64,000 nt of DNA from a virus. A model generated the notes under the pieces. That model had not been told where the DNA came from. It saw only the letters and a list, made by a program, of their open reading frames with translations, and ran no database searches. Location: IMG/VR virus record IMGVR_UViG_3300044675_001501, positions 64,001 through 128,000 of that record. The stretch is one strand, 5' to 3'. A program made the translations under genes and the position numbers. Below, one piece after another: positions 27,454 through 35,253 of this stretch (position 1 is the stretch's first letter; every line of letters starts with the position of its first letter).

Positions 27454-27479
27454 TTTTTGGGGGTTTTGTTAACTTTTTA

Positions 27480-27743
27480 TTATTTTTTGTTTGAAATAGG
27501 CATCGGTGAGGTCGGCGAGCTGTTGCCAGACGACGCATAAGCGATACAGATGATATCATCACGAGCTGAGTACGAACAACGAACCGCCATAGGGTCAATA
27601 CCCTTCTCTACAGCTGTGTCAATGTTCTTTGACATCAACTCATCCTTCTTTAAGTTGTAATAACAAACGCTGATGACGAGTGTAACAACCATAAGTGTGA
27701 TTGAAACGATCCAAGTCATACCTTCAATGTTAATCTTATCCAT
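27480..27743 (-). CDS. Small single-pass membrane protein
   Basis: 87 aa. One transmembrane helix (about 10-27, TWIVSITLMVVTLVISVCYY), then a DELMSKNIDTAVEKGIDPMAVRCSYSARD segment seen in other phage small membrane proteins. Function unknown. Confidence 0.7.
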   Translation of the reverse strand: MDKINIEGMTWIVSITLMVVTLVISVCYYNLKKDELMSKNIDTAVEKGIDPMAVRCSYSARDDIICIAYASSGNSSPTSPMPISNKK

Positions 27744-27751
27744 GAAATCTC

Positions 27752-28318
27752 CTATTTTAAGTCTTTAACAATATCGCAAATCTTAAGATCCAGTGCTTCT
27801 TCGGAACTTAACCAAACATCTTGAGGTGGTAGTAGATATTTTCTAATAACATCCTCTTTTAACCCTGTGCATTTCTTGTAGTGAGCCATAAGTCTATGCG
27901 TAATCAAATCAAATTCTTTTACTTGAGCCATAAGTTCATGCTCTTTGCCGAACGAACCCCATGTGTATTGATGGGACAGAATAGAAGTGTTCGGTGTAAG
28001 AATTCGTTGACCTTTTTTACCTGCAATAAAAATCAATAAACCAGCAGAAGCAATCTGACCAAGACCAATTGTTCTAATTGGAATGGCAGATCCACGCATA
28101 ACATCAATCAAAGAAAACGCAGCATTTAAATCACCACCTGGAGAGGTGATAATTAGATTCATTAAATCTGGTTGCTGTTCTGCAAAATTAGTTTCTAGGA
28201 TCCACTCAACTGCTGGCTTAACTGTCGCAATACTAATTTCGTCCATCAGCAAGCAAAAAGAGTGGGTACTCTCCTGATCGCTCCCCGTGGACAGTTCTAA
28301 ATTTAATTTCTTCATCAT
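27752..28318 (-). CDS. ClpP-like serine protease
   Basis: 188 aa with the chosen start at ATG 28318 (MKKLNLEL); longer and shorter starts are possible and no strong Shine-Dalgarno decides. ClpP/crotonase-fold protease: NLIITSPGGDLNAAFSLIDVM is the conserved oxyanion strand, Ser in IASAG is the nucleophile and His in SHQYTWG the base. Its 5' end overlaps the SleB gene by 86 bp in another frame. A phage ClpP homologue may act in capsid maturation or redirect host ClpX/ClpA; neither is shown here. Confidence 0.85.
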   Translation of the reverse strand: MMKKLNLELSTGSDQESTHSFCLLMDEISIATVKPAVEWILETNFAEQQPDLMNLIITSPGGDLNAAFSLIDVMRGSAIPIRTIGLGQIASAGLLIFIAGKKGQRILTPNTSILSHQYTWGSFGKEHELMAQVKEFDLITHRLMAHYKKCTGLKEDVIRKYLLPPQDVWLSSEEALDLKICDIVKDLK

Positions 28319-28904
28319 ATGTGCCATTTGGTACATCACCTTTCTTGAAGTTTTTGGTAGGCACATAGAAAATATGTCTACCAATTTTAGTTGAAACTGT
28401 TAAGTTTCTCCATTTCGGATTCACGTAATCTGCATGATAAAACAAAGCACCTCTAGAAGGATCATGCATATTCTCGTGATTCAGATAAACCATTATGGCA
28501 ATATCTACTGCCTTATTATAATATGGATCATTGATCAGTGTCAAGTATCCACTTATTGCCTTTGTTCTTTCTCGTTCTTGGCACCACCATGAAAACTGAC
28601 ATGTTGAATTAATCTTCTCTTTGACAACTCCGCAGACGCTGTCTGAATAAACATTGCTGTTTACTCGATTCATGGTAACCATTGCAACTGCAACTTTACC
28701 ATCGTGCGGTTCATGTCCAGACTCAAAATAAATGTTGTCTGCTAAGCACTTAACTTCTTTTTTAGCGTGATCGCTAAGTTGAGAGTATGAAACTCTGATC
28801 TGTGGAATTTCTATTTTGTTTACTGCCATCATCGTTGCTAGTAATATTACACTTATTACTAACACAGCAATAGACAAGATCTTTAGGTTGTTCTTTAACA
28901 CCAA
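28233..28904 (-). CDS. Membrane-anchored SleB/CwlJ-type cell-wall hydrolase
   Basis: 223 aa. N-terminal transmembrane or signal-anchor helix (about 9-28, ILSIAVLVISVILLATMMAV), then a Hydrolase_2 domain (about 45-175) with NIYFESGHEPHDGKVAVAMVTMNRV containing the catalytic Glu, and GALFYHADYVNPKW. SleB-type enzymes are lytic transglycosylases. The N-terminal helix suggests a signal-anchor-release endolysin or a membrane-tethered lysis protein. Confidence 0.88.
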   Translation of the reverse strand: MVLKNNLKILSIAVLVISVILLATMMAVNKIEIPQIRVSYSQLSDHAKKEVKCLADNIYFESGHEPHDGKVAVAMVTMNRVNSNVYSDSVCGVVKEKINSTCQFSWWCQERERTKAISGYLTLINDPYYNKAVDIAIMVYLNHENMHDPSRGALFYHADYVNPKWRNLTVSTKIGRHIFYVPTKNFKKGDVPNGTYDEEIKFRTVHGERSGEYPLFLLADGRN

Positions 28905-28962
28905 TTGAATCTCCTTAATTAGTTAAAGAGTAGGGGTGTGAAACCCCTACTCCAATCCCATA

Positions 28963-29241
28963 TCAGGTGGACTTCTTAGTAGTAGTCTTCGTAGTATCTT
29001 GGGGGATTTGACTCACGAAACCATTTAGTTGTTGCGCTTTGGCAATAATATCGGCTTCGTTTGGATAGGTCGGAAATCCAGGATGTTCTGGAGGAACCGA
29101 ACCTGCGTGACGAGCATTTTCTACTTTGACTTGCCAGTCGTTAGAAACCTGCTCACGCTTACCATAGTAATCTTCGGTAAGCATTTCTTTCGCCATTTTT
29201 AATAGTTCAAGGCGAATCTCGAACGGACTCATGTTTGACAT
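28963..29241 (-). CDS. Conserved small phage protein
   Basis: 92 aa from ATG 29241 (CACAGGAGAAAACT upstream), preferred over the longer frame. MSPFEIRLELLKMAKEMLTEDYYGKREQVSNDW and PPEHPGFPTYPNEADIIAKA are a conserved pattern in T4-like phages. The role is unknown. Confidence 0.75.
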   Translation of the reverse strand: MSNMSPFEIRLELLKMAKEMLTEDYYGKREQVSNDWQVKVENARHAGSVPPEHPGFPTYPNEADIIAKAQQLNGFVSQIPQDTTKTTTKKST

Positions 29242-29312
29242 AGTTTTCTCCTGTGTTTGTGTTTGTGTTATGAGAGTTTTGTTGGGACTCACAACCCACT
29301 GTGTAATATTAT

Positions 29313-29837
29313 TTAGGGTTTTATAAAGTTCATTTTTATATTATTTTGATCTTTTATAAAAGCCCAATTCTTGCGCCATTCAATAATTTGTCTCGCTTTG
29401 CGTTTATCGCTGGCAGTAGAAGGAACATACTGCCATGTAATACTATCTATCACTTCCTCAAAATAAGAATCGCATCCATATATATCGATCTCAGTAGCAC
29501 CAAGCTCAATTAACTGAAGAGCAGCAACATGCCCAGTGCTGTAAAATTCTTTTGGTGTATCTACTATTGCTCCAAGAAGATTCTTACTTATTAGATAGTC
29601 GGTCAATTTAATACCATCTTTTCTAAAACCCTTCAGAACATTCCAACAAATATCAGAAAGAAAAACTTGACAGCTTGGTAGTTCATTTGTCGCATAATAT
29701 CTTGCAACGGAAACATCAATCATAGTTAGCCCATCAACATCACACCATGGTATATTACATCCCATCACATAATTATAACCTTCTTTGCCGTTAAAAGCAA
29801 ATCTACTTGGTCCATTACATAAAAGCGCAGCCTTCAT
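29313..29837 (-). CDS. Sialyltransferase-like (GT42/DUF115 fold) protein
   Basis: 174 aa. Starts with a nucleotide-binding Rossmann-like motif (ALLCNGPSRF) followed by MGCNIPW, and has SCQVFLSDICWN, STGHVAALQLIELGATEIDIYGCDSY in the C-terminal half. This resembles the NGPS...CN...G.A...G..EI...G.D pattern of bacterial CMP-sialyltransferases and the related DUF115 proteins. It overlaps the methyltransferase gene by 4 bp. A role in modifying a surface glycan or a small molecule is only an inference. Confidence 0.6.
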   Translation of the reverse strand: MKAALLCNGPSRFAFNGKEGYNYVMGCNIPWCDVDGLTMIDVSVARYYATNELPSCQVFLSDICWNVLKGFRKDGIKLTDYLISKNLLGAIVDTPKEFYSTGHVAALQLIELGATEIDIYGCDSYFEEVIDSITWQYVPSTASDKRKARQIIEWRKNWAFIKDQNNIKMNFIKP

Positions 29838-30388
29838 CTTTGCTTTAACATCAATATGTTTTTGTGTTCAATTGTTGCTTTACCATGTCCATTGCCGTAA
29901 ACATACATCAGCGTGAACACATCAGAATATTTACTTGCTTTTTCTGCCCACCAACTTAACGACTTCAGTGTAACATGAGCATTTCTACCGTCTGGTAAAA
30001 TAGAACTAGCAGGAACATTGCATATACCAAGATATACAAACTTGTTAGCCTTTGAATATATCTCAGCGAGAACCGCATCTACATCTTCTTCTTCAATGTG
30101 CTCAAGAACATCAGTACAAATTACTGCGTCGAATTTTCCATCTGGGAGTTTAGAATACTGCTCAACTGCTGGGTCATATAAAGCAGGTAGTATTCCTAGG
30201 AAGTGCGTTTCGTGAATCTTCTCTTTGAAGTATTGAATACCTTTACCGCAACCATAATCAAGTATAGATTTACAATCAAGTTCAACTAAGAACTGTTGGA
30301 TAAAGTCTTTGTGGATTCTAGTTGAAGAGCCAGCATATAGACTTTCATCTTTATGCATTTCTTTATATTGATCAACTAAGTTAGACAT
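29834..30388 (-). CDS. SAM-dependent methyltransferase
   Basis: 184 aa from ATG 30388 (MSNLVDQYKEMH), preceded by TTTTGGAGCATT. The longer open frame to 30517 would translate the tmRNA and is rejected. Class I fold: motif I ILDYGCGKGIQYF (about residue 40), FDAVICTDVLEHIEEEDVDAVL (motifs II/III, about 88-110). A Methyltransf_11-type small-molecule or glycan methylase. Pairs with the sialyltransferase-like gene. Confidence 0.85.
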   Translation of the reverse strand: MSNLVDQYKEMHKDESLYAGSSTRIHKDFIQQFLVELDCKSILDYGCGKGIQYFKEKIHETHFLGILPALYDPAVEQYSKLPDGKFDAVICTDVLEHIEEEDVDAVLAEIYSKANKFVYLGICNVPASSILPDGRNAHVTLKSLSWWAEKASKYSDVFTLMYVYGNGHGKATIEHKNILMLKQR

Positions 30389-30406
30389 AATGCTCCAAAA
30401 TAAAAT

Positions 30407-30437
30407 GCCGACTGATTGGGTGATAAGGACAGTCGGC
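30407..30437 (-). terminator. Hairpin at the 3' end of the tmRNA coding piece (terminator or pseudoknot stem)
   Basis: Minus strand GCCGACTG, 15-nt loop, CAGTCGGC, followed by ATTTTATTTT. It follows the tag ORF and may terminate the tmRNA precursor. Its loop contains TATCACCC, complementary to GGGTGATA in the intervening segment (around 30640), so a tertiary contact is possible. Confidence 0.6.
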
Positions 30438-30740
30438 GAAACCTCATCTTGCTTTAAGCAGCAAGAGCGTAAACTTCTTCGTTTGCGTTTACTTTTATTT
30501 GCTTGATTTACGGTCATCGCCTACCGTGTTGCCGTCTCTACTATCTCACGCTGTCGAAACCTAGTCACCCCCATCAGAAGTGTCCTGCTGTTCACAGGTC
30601 GGGAATTCCAATCCTCAGAGTCTTGTTAAACTCTTACATATCACCCTAAACAACACTTCTGGTGGAGGTGGAGGGAATCGAACCCTCGTCCAACATGCCT
30701 TCGTTTTGAAGGGATTACAACAATTCTAAAAATCTGAATT
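30407..30740 (-). ncRNA. ssrA: Circularly permuted (two-piece) tmRNA precursor
   Basis: On the minus strand the gene starts with the acceptor piece: T-arm GAGGG-TTCGATT-CCCTC (30687-30671), acceptor strand CACCTCC, A, and CCA at 30662-30660. An intervening segment of about 87 nt follows, whose ends pair (GAAGTGT/ACACTTC). Then comes the coding piece: GGGGGTG (30572-30566), D-loop-like GACTAGGTTTCGACAG, a pseudoknot-like stem ACGGT/ACCGT, and the tag reading frame GCA...GCT TAA at 30486-30454 encoding ANEEVYALAA. The acceptor strands pair fully with a G3:U70 wobble, the alanine identity element. The extreme 5' end (about 30700-30740) is uncertain. Confidence 0.93.
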
Positions 30741-30842
30741 CTTTTTATCTTCTTCGAAATTGCTCCAGTCATATGTTACCAGTTTATACACCCAGTAAGA
30801 ATGCAGAACAATTAACAGTAGAAAAAGAATTAGATTACTCAT

Positions 30843-31358
30843 TTAACTATTTAGCACCTTGGCGACACTATTCATTACTGCGGCAATGCGACCAATGTCA
30901 CGAAGTTGTTCAACAGTATAACCTTCTTTCTTCAAAGTTTCATAATGCGCCTTGACACAAAAATGACACTTACCAACAATAGAAGCTGCAAGACTATACG
31001 CTTCAAACCTATCTTTAGTTGTACCACCATGTGAAGCGATAGCATTCATACGCAACTGTGCTGGTAGTCCTTTTAGATTTTCATCCTCAGCCATTTCAAT
31101 ATATGGATACCATACATTGTTTTGCGCCATAATCGCAGCAGCAGTAAGAGCTGACGTAAACTCTGCGCCAGTATTATGCATATCAGTTTGGATGAAAGAA
31201 ACAAGTTTACCGTTTCCAGTCATCATAGCAGCTGCTAGAGCACAACCCATAGCAACATCACCAGAAAGTGAACTTCTAGTAATGACTGCATCGAGATTAA
31301 GTTTTGTATCTTTTGCATAGTCTGGCAATGCCTCCTTAATTTGTTCTACCCAACTCAT
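30843..31358 (-). CDS. ahpD: AhpD-like alkylhydroperoxidase / AhpC reductase
   Basis: 171 aa, full AhpD length. The active-site set Glu119, Cys131-x-x-Cys134 and His138 (FEAYSLAASIVGK then CHFCVKAH) matches the AhpD proton-relay and CxxC motif almost position for position. AhpD reduces the partner peroxiredoxin AhpC and has weak peroxidase activity of its own. It overlaps ahpC by 4 bp, so the pair is co-translated. Unusual in a phage. Confidence 0.9.
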   Translation of the reverse strand: MSWVEQIKEALPDYAKDTKLNLDAVITRSSLSGDVAMGCALAAAMMTGNGKLVSFIQTDMHNTGAEFTSALTAAAIMAQNNVWYPYIEMAEDENLKGLPAQLRMNAIASHGGTTKDRFEAYSLAASIVGKCHFCVKAHYETLKKEGYTVEQLRDIGRIAAVMNSVAKVLNS

Positions 31359-31891
31359 AGCGTATCACCACCAACGGTACGGTTACATGCGCAAAGTTCG
31401 CCTGTCTGTAACGCATCTAGAACACGGAGTGTTTCCTCTGGTGAACGACCAACATTTAAGTTGTTAACAGTAACGTGCTGAATGACATTATCTGGATCAA
31501 CGATGAATGTAGCACGTAATGCTGCACCTGCTGGCGCATAGAAAACGCCAAGTTGATCGATCAACGACTTGTCCCACTCACGACTGGTGTCTGCGAATTG
31601 AATATGCTTGATCTTTGATAGATCTTCATGATGTTTCTGCCAAGCAAGTTTACAGAATTCGTTATCAGTGCTACCAGTTAGCAGAACTGCATCGCGATCA
31701 GCAAAGTCTTGGAAGAGTTTGTCATATGCTACGATTTCAGTAGGACATACGAATGTGAAGTCTTTAGGATAGTAAACAATTACTTTCCACTTACCTTCAA
31801 AAGATTTCTCAGTAATGTCGAAGAACTTATCGCTTCCTGGGTTAATCCCAGTTACGACGAACGACTCAATTTTATCACCTACGGTTTTCAT
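31355..31891 (-). CDS. ahpC: AhpC-type 2-Cys peroxiredoxin
   Basis: 178 aa. Peroxidatic Cys49 in the universal PxxxTxxC motif (PKDFTFVCPTE). C-terminal Cys167 and Cys169 (ELCACNR) are candidate resolving cysteines. AhpC reduces hydrogen peroxide, organic peroxides and peroxynitrite in the cytoplasm. Shine-Dalgarno AAGGAGAAACC precedes the ATG. It and ahpD form a two-gene unit behind a terminator hairpin. Confidence 0.95.
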   Translation of the reverse strand: MKTVGDKIESFVVTGINPGSDKFFDITEKSFEGKWKVIVYYPKDFTFVCPTEIVAYDKLFQDFADRDAVLLTGSTDNEFCKLAWQKHHEDLSKIKHIQFADTSREWDKSLIDQLGVFYAPAGAALRATFIVDPDNVIQHVTVNNLNVGRSPEETLRVLDALQTGELCACNRTVGGDTL

Positions 31892-31902
31892 GGTTTCTCC
31901 TT

Positions 31903-31936
31903 AGTCAAAAACAAATGGTGGTCAACTTCGACCACC
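31903..31936 (-). terminator. Hairpin terminator upstream of ahpC
   Basis: Minus strand GGTGGTC-GAAGTT-GACCACC followed by ATTTGTTTTTG. It would end the transcript from the 101-aa secreted protein gene; its position in the ahpC leader could also make it an attenuator. Confidence 0.65.
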
Positions 31937-32017
31937 GCATAAAATACTTATACATTAATACTATAAATGATAGGAGAAATTCCTATATTATTTTTTAATG
32001 AGGGTTATTAGTATAAC

Positions 32018-32323
32018 TTAATCGTACTTGAAAATCAACTTTGCATCTTCACCAATAGCAAGAACACAAGAAAGGTTTTGATTTATTGATGTTTGAATAA
32101 CTGTAACAGTTCTTGCGTCTTTGTTATGCCAAACAGAGATAACCATATTAGAATTATCAGGCATGACTGATTTTATAACTGGTGTTTCTCCATATTTGTT
32201 TTCAAGTTGCTCAAATGTGTATTTTGTGTCAGCGCAAGCATGTTGCAACCAAACACCAGTTGGAGTTTCTTGAGCAAATACTGTTATTGGTAGGAACAGT
32301 AATACCTTTAGTAGTTTTTCCAT
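32018..32323 (-). CDS. Small secreted (periplasmic) protein
   Basis: 101 aa with a short signal peptide (KLLKVLLFLPITVFA, cleavage after FAQE likely). Mature part contains two Cys (ACADTKY and LSCVLAI) that could form a disulphide. No family recognised. Overlaps the nuclease gene by 16 bp. Confidence 0.7.
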   Translation of the reverse strand: MEKLLKVLLFLPITVFAQETPTGVWLQHACADTKYTFEQLENKYGETPVIKSVMPDNSNMVISVWHNKDARTVTVIQTSINQNLSCVLAIGEDAKLIFKYD

Positions 32324-32961
32324 TTTCTGAAATCCTCTCTAAGAGATTTAAAGCCATCGATCCAGGCATCTCTTTTTTCTTTGAAGACGAGAGGATCGTT
32401 ATCATCTACTGCCATGATAACTACTAATCTTGGAACTGGTATACCAGTCAGTTCCTCAAACGCAACTGCGTACGCAGAGCATTGCATAAAGTATCCGTGA
32501 ATATCATCTCTAGTCTTAACTCTAGAAGATGTTTTAAAATCTATTACTGACAACTTACCTTCATACTCTGCTATGCAATCTACAGTTCCAGCAACCTGTA
32601 GATGGTCAGAATATAATGGTGTTTCTAGTGCGTGTATATTGTCTATGCGACCCAACAGTGGTTTGATCTTTTTCCAGTTGTCGAGATCAAACATATCTGG
32701 TACGACCTCCTCATTGAGCAGAAACTTCTCGCATAAACTATGCACTCTAGTTCCTCTGTTTGCTGCTCTTTTTGAGATTCGGTTTGCTTCTTGGTCGCCG
32801 ACTCTTTTTCTCCAAGCCACGATCGCATCGATGCTAAGCAATCCTGTAATCGTTGTGACGCTTGGATAGGAGAGACCCGACGGTGTTGAGTAAACTCTTG
32901 ATCCATCGGGTCCAGTCTTACGTTCAAGTTTTGGAATATCATGGCGAATATGTGTAAACAA
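32308..32961 (-). CDS. PD-(D/E)XK exonuclease (MGME1/RecB-like)
   Basis: 217 aa. Nuclease core: TVDCIAEYEGKLSVIDFKTS gives the D...(D/E)xK catalytic residues near residue 125-142, with upstream GTRVHSLCEKFL and downstream MQCSAYAVAFEE (the QxxxY motif). This is the PDDEXK_1 type seen in T4-like cyanophages. The start is TTG 32961 (AAGGAATAA upstream); no better ATG exists in frame. Confidence 0.85.
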   Translation of the reverse strand: MFTHIRHDIPKLERKTGPDGSRVYSTPSGLSYPSVTTITGLLSIDAIVAWRKRVGDQEANRISKRAANRGTRVHSLCEKFLLNEEVVPDMFDLDNWKKIKPLLGRIDNIHALETPLYSDHLQVAGTVDCIAEYEGKLSVIDFKTSSRVKTRDDIHGYFMQCSAYAVAFEELTGIPVPRLVVIMAVDDNDPLVFKEKRDAWIDGFKSLREDFRKWKNY

Positions 32962-32962
32962 T

Positions 32963-33082
32963 TTATTCCTTTGGTCTCACAATAGACAATACTTTATCTC
33001 TAATAATTTTAGCCCATGCTGGCTCTGGAAAGTGCCAGCCAATAATTGCTCCAACTAATAATAAGAAAATAGTTTCTAACAT
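32963..33082 (-). CDS. Tiny membrane protein
   Basis: 39 aa: one N-terminal transmembrane helix (ETIFLLLVGAIIGWHF) and a basic tail ending RPKE. Shine-Dalgarno GGAGATAAAA precedes the ATG. Lies between phoH and the nuclease. Confidence 0.65.
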   Translation of the reverse strand: MLETIFLLLVGAIIGWHFPEPAWAKIIRDKVLSIVRPKE

Positions 33083-33091
33083 TTTTATCTC

Positions 33092-33865
33092 CTACGTTGT
33101 TGTTAGATCTTCATATTTTAGTTTAGCCAAAATGTATTCCTTAACCAATGAACTTCTTACGATGTCATCTGGCGTAAATTCAATTCTGGTAAATGAACTC
33201 ATGTGCATGGCGATGTCGAAGAACTTTAAGATACCAGTCATATCGTTCTTCTTTTTATTTAGGTCTGTCTGACGATAGTCTCCACACCAGATAATTTTAG
33301 AGCGATAACCTACACGTGTCATAACTGTATCAATCTCTTCATAGGTAAGGTTCTGCATTTCATCAACAATAATGATAGCATCATCAAATGACATACCACG
33401 AATGAATGATGTGCTGATAAACTCAATATGGTGTTGCTCTTCTAGTCTGTCCCATGCGTCTCTTCTGCCAAATAAAGTTTCGCAGATTTGACGATATGGT
33501 TGCTGATAGATTTCCATCTTCTCGTCAACATCTCCAGGTAGATGACCAATCTCTCTTCCTTGTACTGCTGAGCGAACAACAATAATTTTATTAAAGGGAT
33601 TGGATTTATCGAGGACTTCTTCTATCGCTTTATAGAGAGCGCAGAAAGTTTTACCTGTTCCCGCTACTCCGTGTAATGCAATAAAGTAATCACCTCTTCT
33701 GTATGCATCAAAAAACTTTTTCTGATTATCCGTTAGTGGATCAAAAGTTCTTAGTTGATCAATATGAATTCGTAAGGAATTAGTTTGATGGAGACCATTT
33801 CGTTTTCCTTTTTCAATGGGGATAATATCGTCTGAGTGCTGTTGAGCTGGTGCTCTCTTCGCCAT
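33092..33865 (-). CDS. phoH: PhoH-like P-loop ATPase
   Basis: 257 aa. Walker A GVAGTGKTF (about residues 66-74), Walker B AIIIVDEMQN (about 164), sensor-like GDYRQTD. PhoH proteins are widespread in marine T4-like phages; the link to phosphate starvation is from E. coli, and an RNA helicase or ribonuclease-associated role is also proposed. Shine-Dalgarno AAGGAGCAATC. Confidence 0.93.
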   Translation of the reverse strand: MAKRAPAQQHSDDIIPIEKGKRNGLHQTNSLRIHIDQLRTFDPLTDNQKKFFDAYRRGDYFIALHGVAGTGKTFCALYKAIEEVLDKSNPFNKIIVVRSAVQGREIGHLPGDVDEKMEIYQQPYRQICETLFGRRDAWDRLEEQHHIEFISTSFIRGMSFDDAIIIVDEMQNLTYEEIDTVMTRVGYRSKIIWCGDYRQTDLNKKKNDMTGILKFFDIAMHMSSFTRIEFTPDDIVRSSLVKEYILAKLKYEDLTTT

Positions 33866-33884
33866 TGATTGCTCCTTTTTGTTG

Positions 33885-34118
33885 TTATAGATCTAATTTA
33901 CTCCCTGGAGTTCTACTGTGAATTTTCTGCAATACCTCCTTGAATCCATTATCAACTTTACGCACTCCTGCTCGGACTGGGTCCATCATCATGGGTGCGC
34001 CAGAGATAATCGTTTCTAGATTTGGATTTTCCTTCAGGAATTGTTCACGGGATGCAATAGTCATGAACTGGTCGAAGGTTTCACCAGTTTCTTTATTTCG
34101 AAAAGTGTAAGTTGGCAT
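33885..34118 (-). CDS. Conserved small phage protein (FmdB-like start, no zinc site)
   Basis: 77 aa. MPTYTFRNKETGETFDQFMTI resembles the start of FmdB regulatory proteins, but the zinc-binding cysteines are absent. C-terminal DNGFKEVLQKIHSRTPGSKL is conserved in T4-like phages. The stop lies 20 bp from phoH. Confidence 0.75.
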   Translation of the reverse strand: MPTYTFRNKETGETFDQFMTIASREQFLKENPNLETIISGAPMMMDPVRAGVRKVDNGFKEVLQKIHSRTPGSKLDL

Positions 34119-34756
34119 TAAGGATTCATCAGCATAGTTGACATAGACACAATACGGTTACGCTTTGAGTCATTCAAAATGTAACACGCTTCATTAAAAC
34201 TATTTAGAGCATTTGAGAACCAATCTGGCATCGGACGATTAGTCCATTTCGCGAATGGTCTTTTCTTCTCAATATAGTATTTATGGTAAGACGCTATTGA
34301 GTCGCCATTAATTTTACAGTCATCAGGCATAGCTGGTGTTGGTTCAGTAAATGGACCAATAGGCAAATTCCTAGGAAAGTTATTCTTAAGAGTTTGCATT
34401 AAGCCAGATTGCTCAACGCTGTGAACCTTACCATATCTATGAGTGTACTCAGCACAAGTCCACTCTAGAAGTTCAGCAAGCCACATATAGTTCTGAACAT
34501 TTGCTCGACACCAAATAGCAGAAGGATGCTTGATGTGCGATGCCTTGAATAATAGGGTCTCGAGATTTTGATCAGCTAATAGATATCTAGTGATTTTTCT
34601 ACCAGCGGCAGTCTTGTCTTCATAAATCTTTCCATCAAGAACTCGATGCGCAGTAGACAACAGCTGAGCATATTCCAAGATCATCTTAACAACATGCTTG
34701 TCAAGATGCATCTGGGCGCAAGTTTGAGGGTCACTGTCAAGATAAAAAATATTCAT
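34118..34756 (-). CDS. Conserved T4-like protein, pyrimidine-dimer-glycosylase-like fold candidate
   Basis: 212 aa. MNIFYLDSDPQTCAQMHLDKHVVKMILEYAQLLSTAHR and HPSAIWCRANVQNYMWL recur in many phages, where the protein has no proven function. The N-terminal part is loosely like Pyr_excise (DenV-type) proteins. Overlaps the HAD gene by 4 bp. Confidence 0.7.
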   Translation of the reverse strand: MNIFYLDSDPQTCAQMHLDKHVVKMILEYAQLLSTAHRVLDGKIYEDKTAAGRKITRYLLADQNLETLLFKASHIKHPSAIWCRANVQNYMWLAELLEWTCAEYTHRYGKVHSVEQSGLMQTLKNNFPRNLPIGPFTEPTPAMPDDCKINGDSIASYHKYYIEKKRPFAKWTNRPMPDWFSNALNSFNEACYILNDSKRNRIVSMSTMLMNP

Positions 34757-35253
34757 AATGATTTCATCGCATGTATTTGAAGAACAAGAGAGTTTAGTTG
34801 GTCAATAGTTCTGTTAATATATTTGTCTTCGTGAAGAATACCATGACCACCTGCCCTAGTGAAAGGTTCAGCGCAGTCAGGGCGATCATCAATTAGAATG
34901 CTCTCAGGTGTTGCGTAATTTGGCTTCTCAGAAAACATTCTAACGAAATTTGGTTTATAAGTTATACCATGCTTGTTCAACCAAAGTGTTTTCTGCCTAG
35001 CTGCCTCAGCACCCTGCATTGGATCATGAGTTCCGACTGAGGTCAAGATCTCAACATTAACAGGAAGCATTCGAACAGCTGCTAGAAGTTTAAGCGCATT
35101 TGGCATATAGTTCAAGTCTTCGAAGATTTTATATTCCATAACTGCTTTACGGAAAATCTTCTTATCATACTTGAGACCAGGATCTTTCAATGGCAAAAAC
35201 TTCTCTTCAAAATTGCAAAGAACACCGTCCATATCAAGATATAATGTAATCAT
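34753..35253 (-). CDS. HAD-superfamily phosphatase (5'-nucleotidase-like)
   Basis: 166 aa. HAD motif I LYLDMDGVLCNF (nucleophile Asp in DMDG), motif II LTSVG, and motif IV ILIDDRPDC. Similar proteins in phages are annotated 5'(3')-deoxyribonucleotidases. Starts within a 4-bp overlap of the SGNH gene. Confidence 0.85.
   Translation of the reverse strand: MITLYLDMDGVLCNFEEKFLPLKDPGLKYDKKIFRKAVMEYKIFEDLNYMPNALKLLAAVRMLPVNVEILTSVGTHDPMQGAEAARQKTLWLNKHGITYKPNFVRMFSEKPNYATPESILIDDRPDCAEPFTRAGGHGILHEDKYINRTIDQLNSLVLQIHAMKSL

Noticed and set aside
30389-30517. N-terminal extension of the methyltransferase (MTVNQANKSKRKRRSLRSCC...)
   Set aside because: This part is the tmRNA coding piece read in another frame; the real start is ATG 30388 after a ribosome site.
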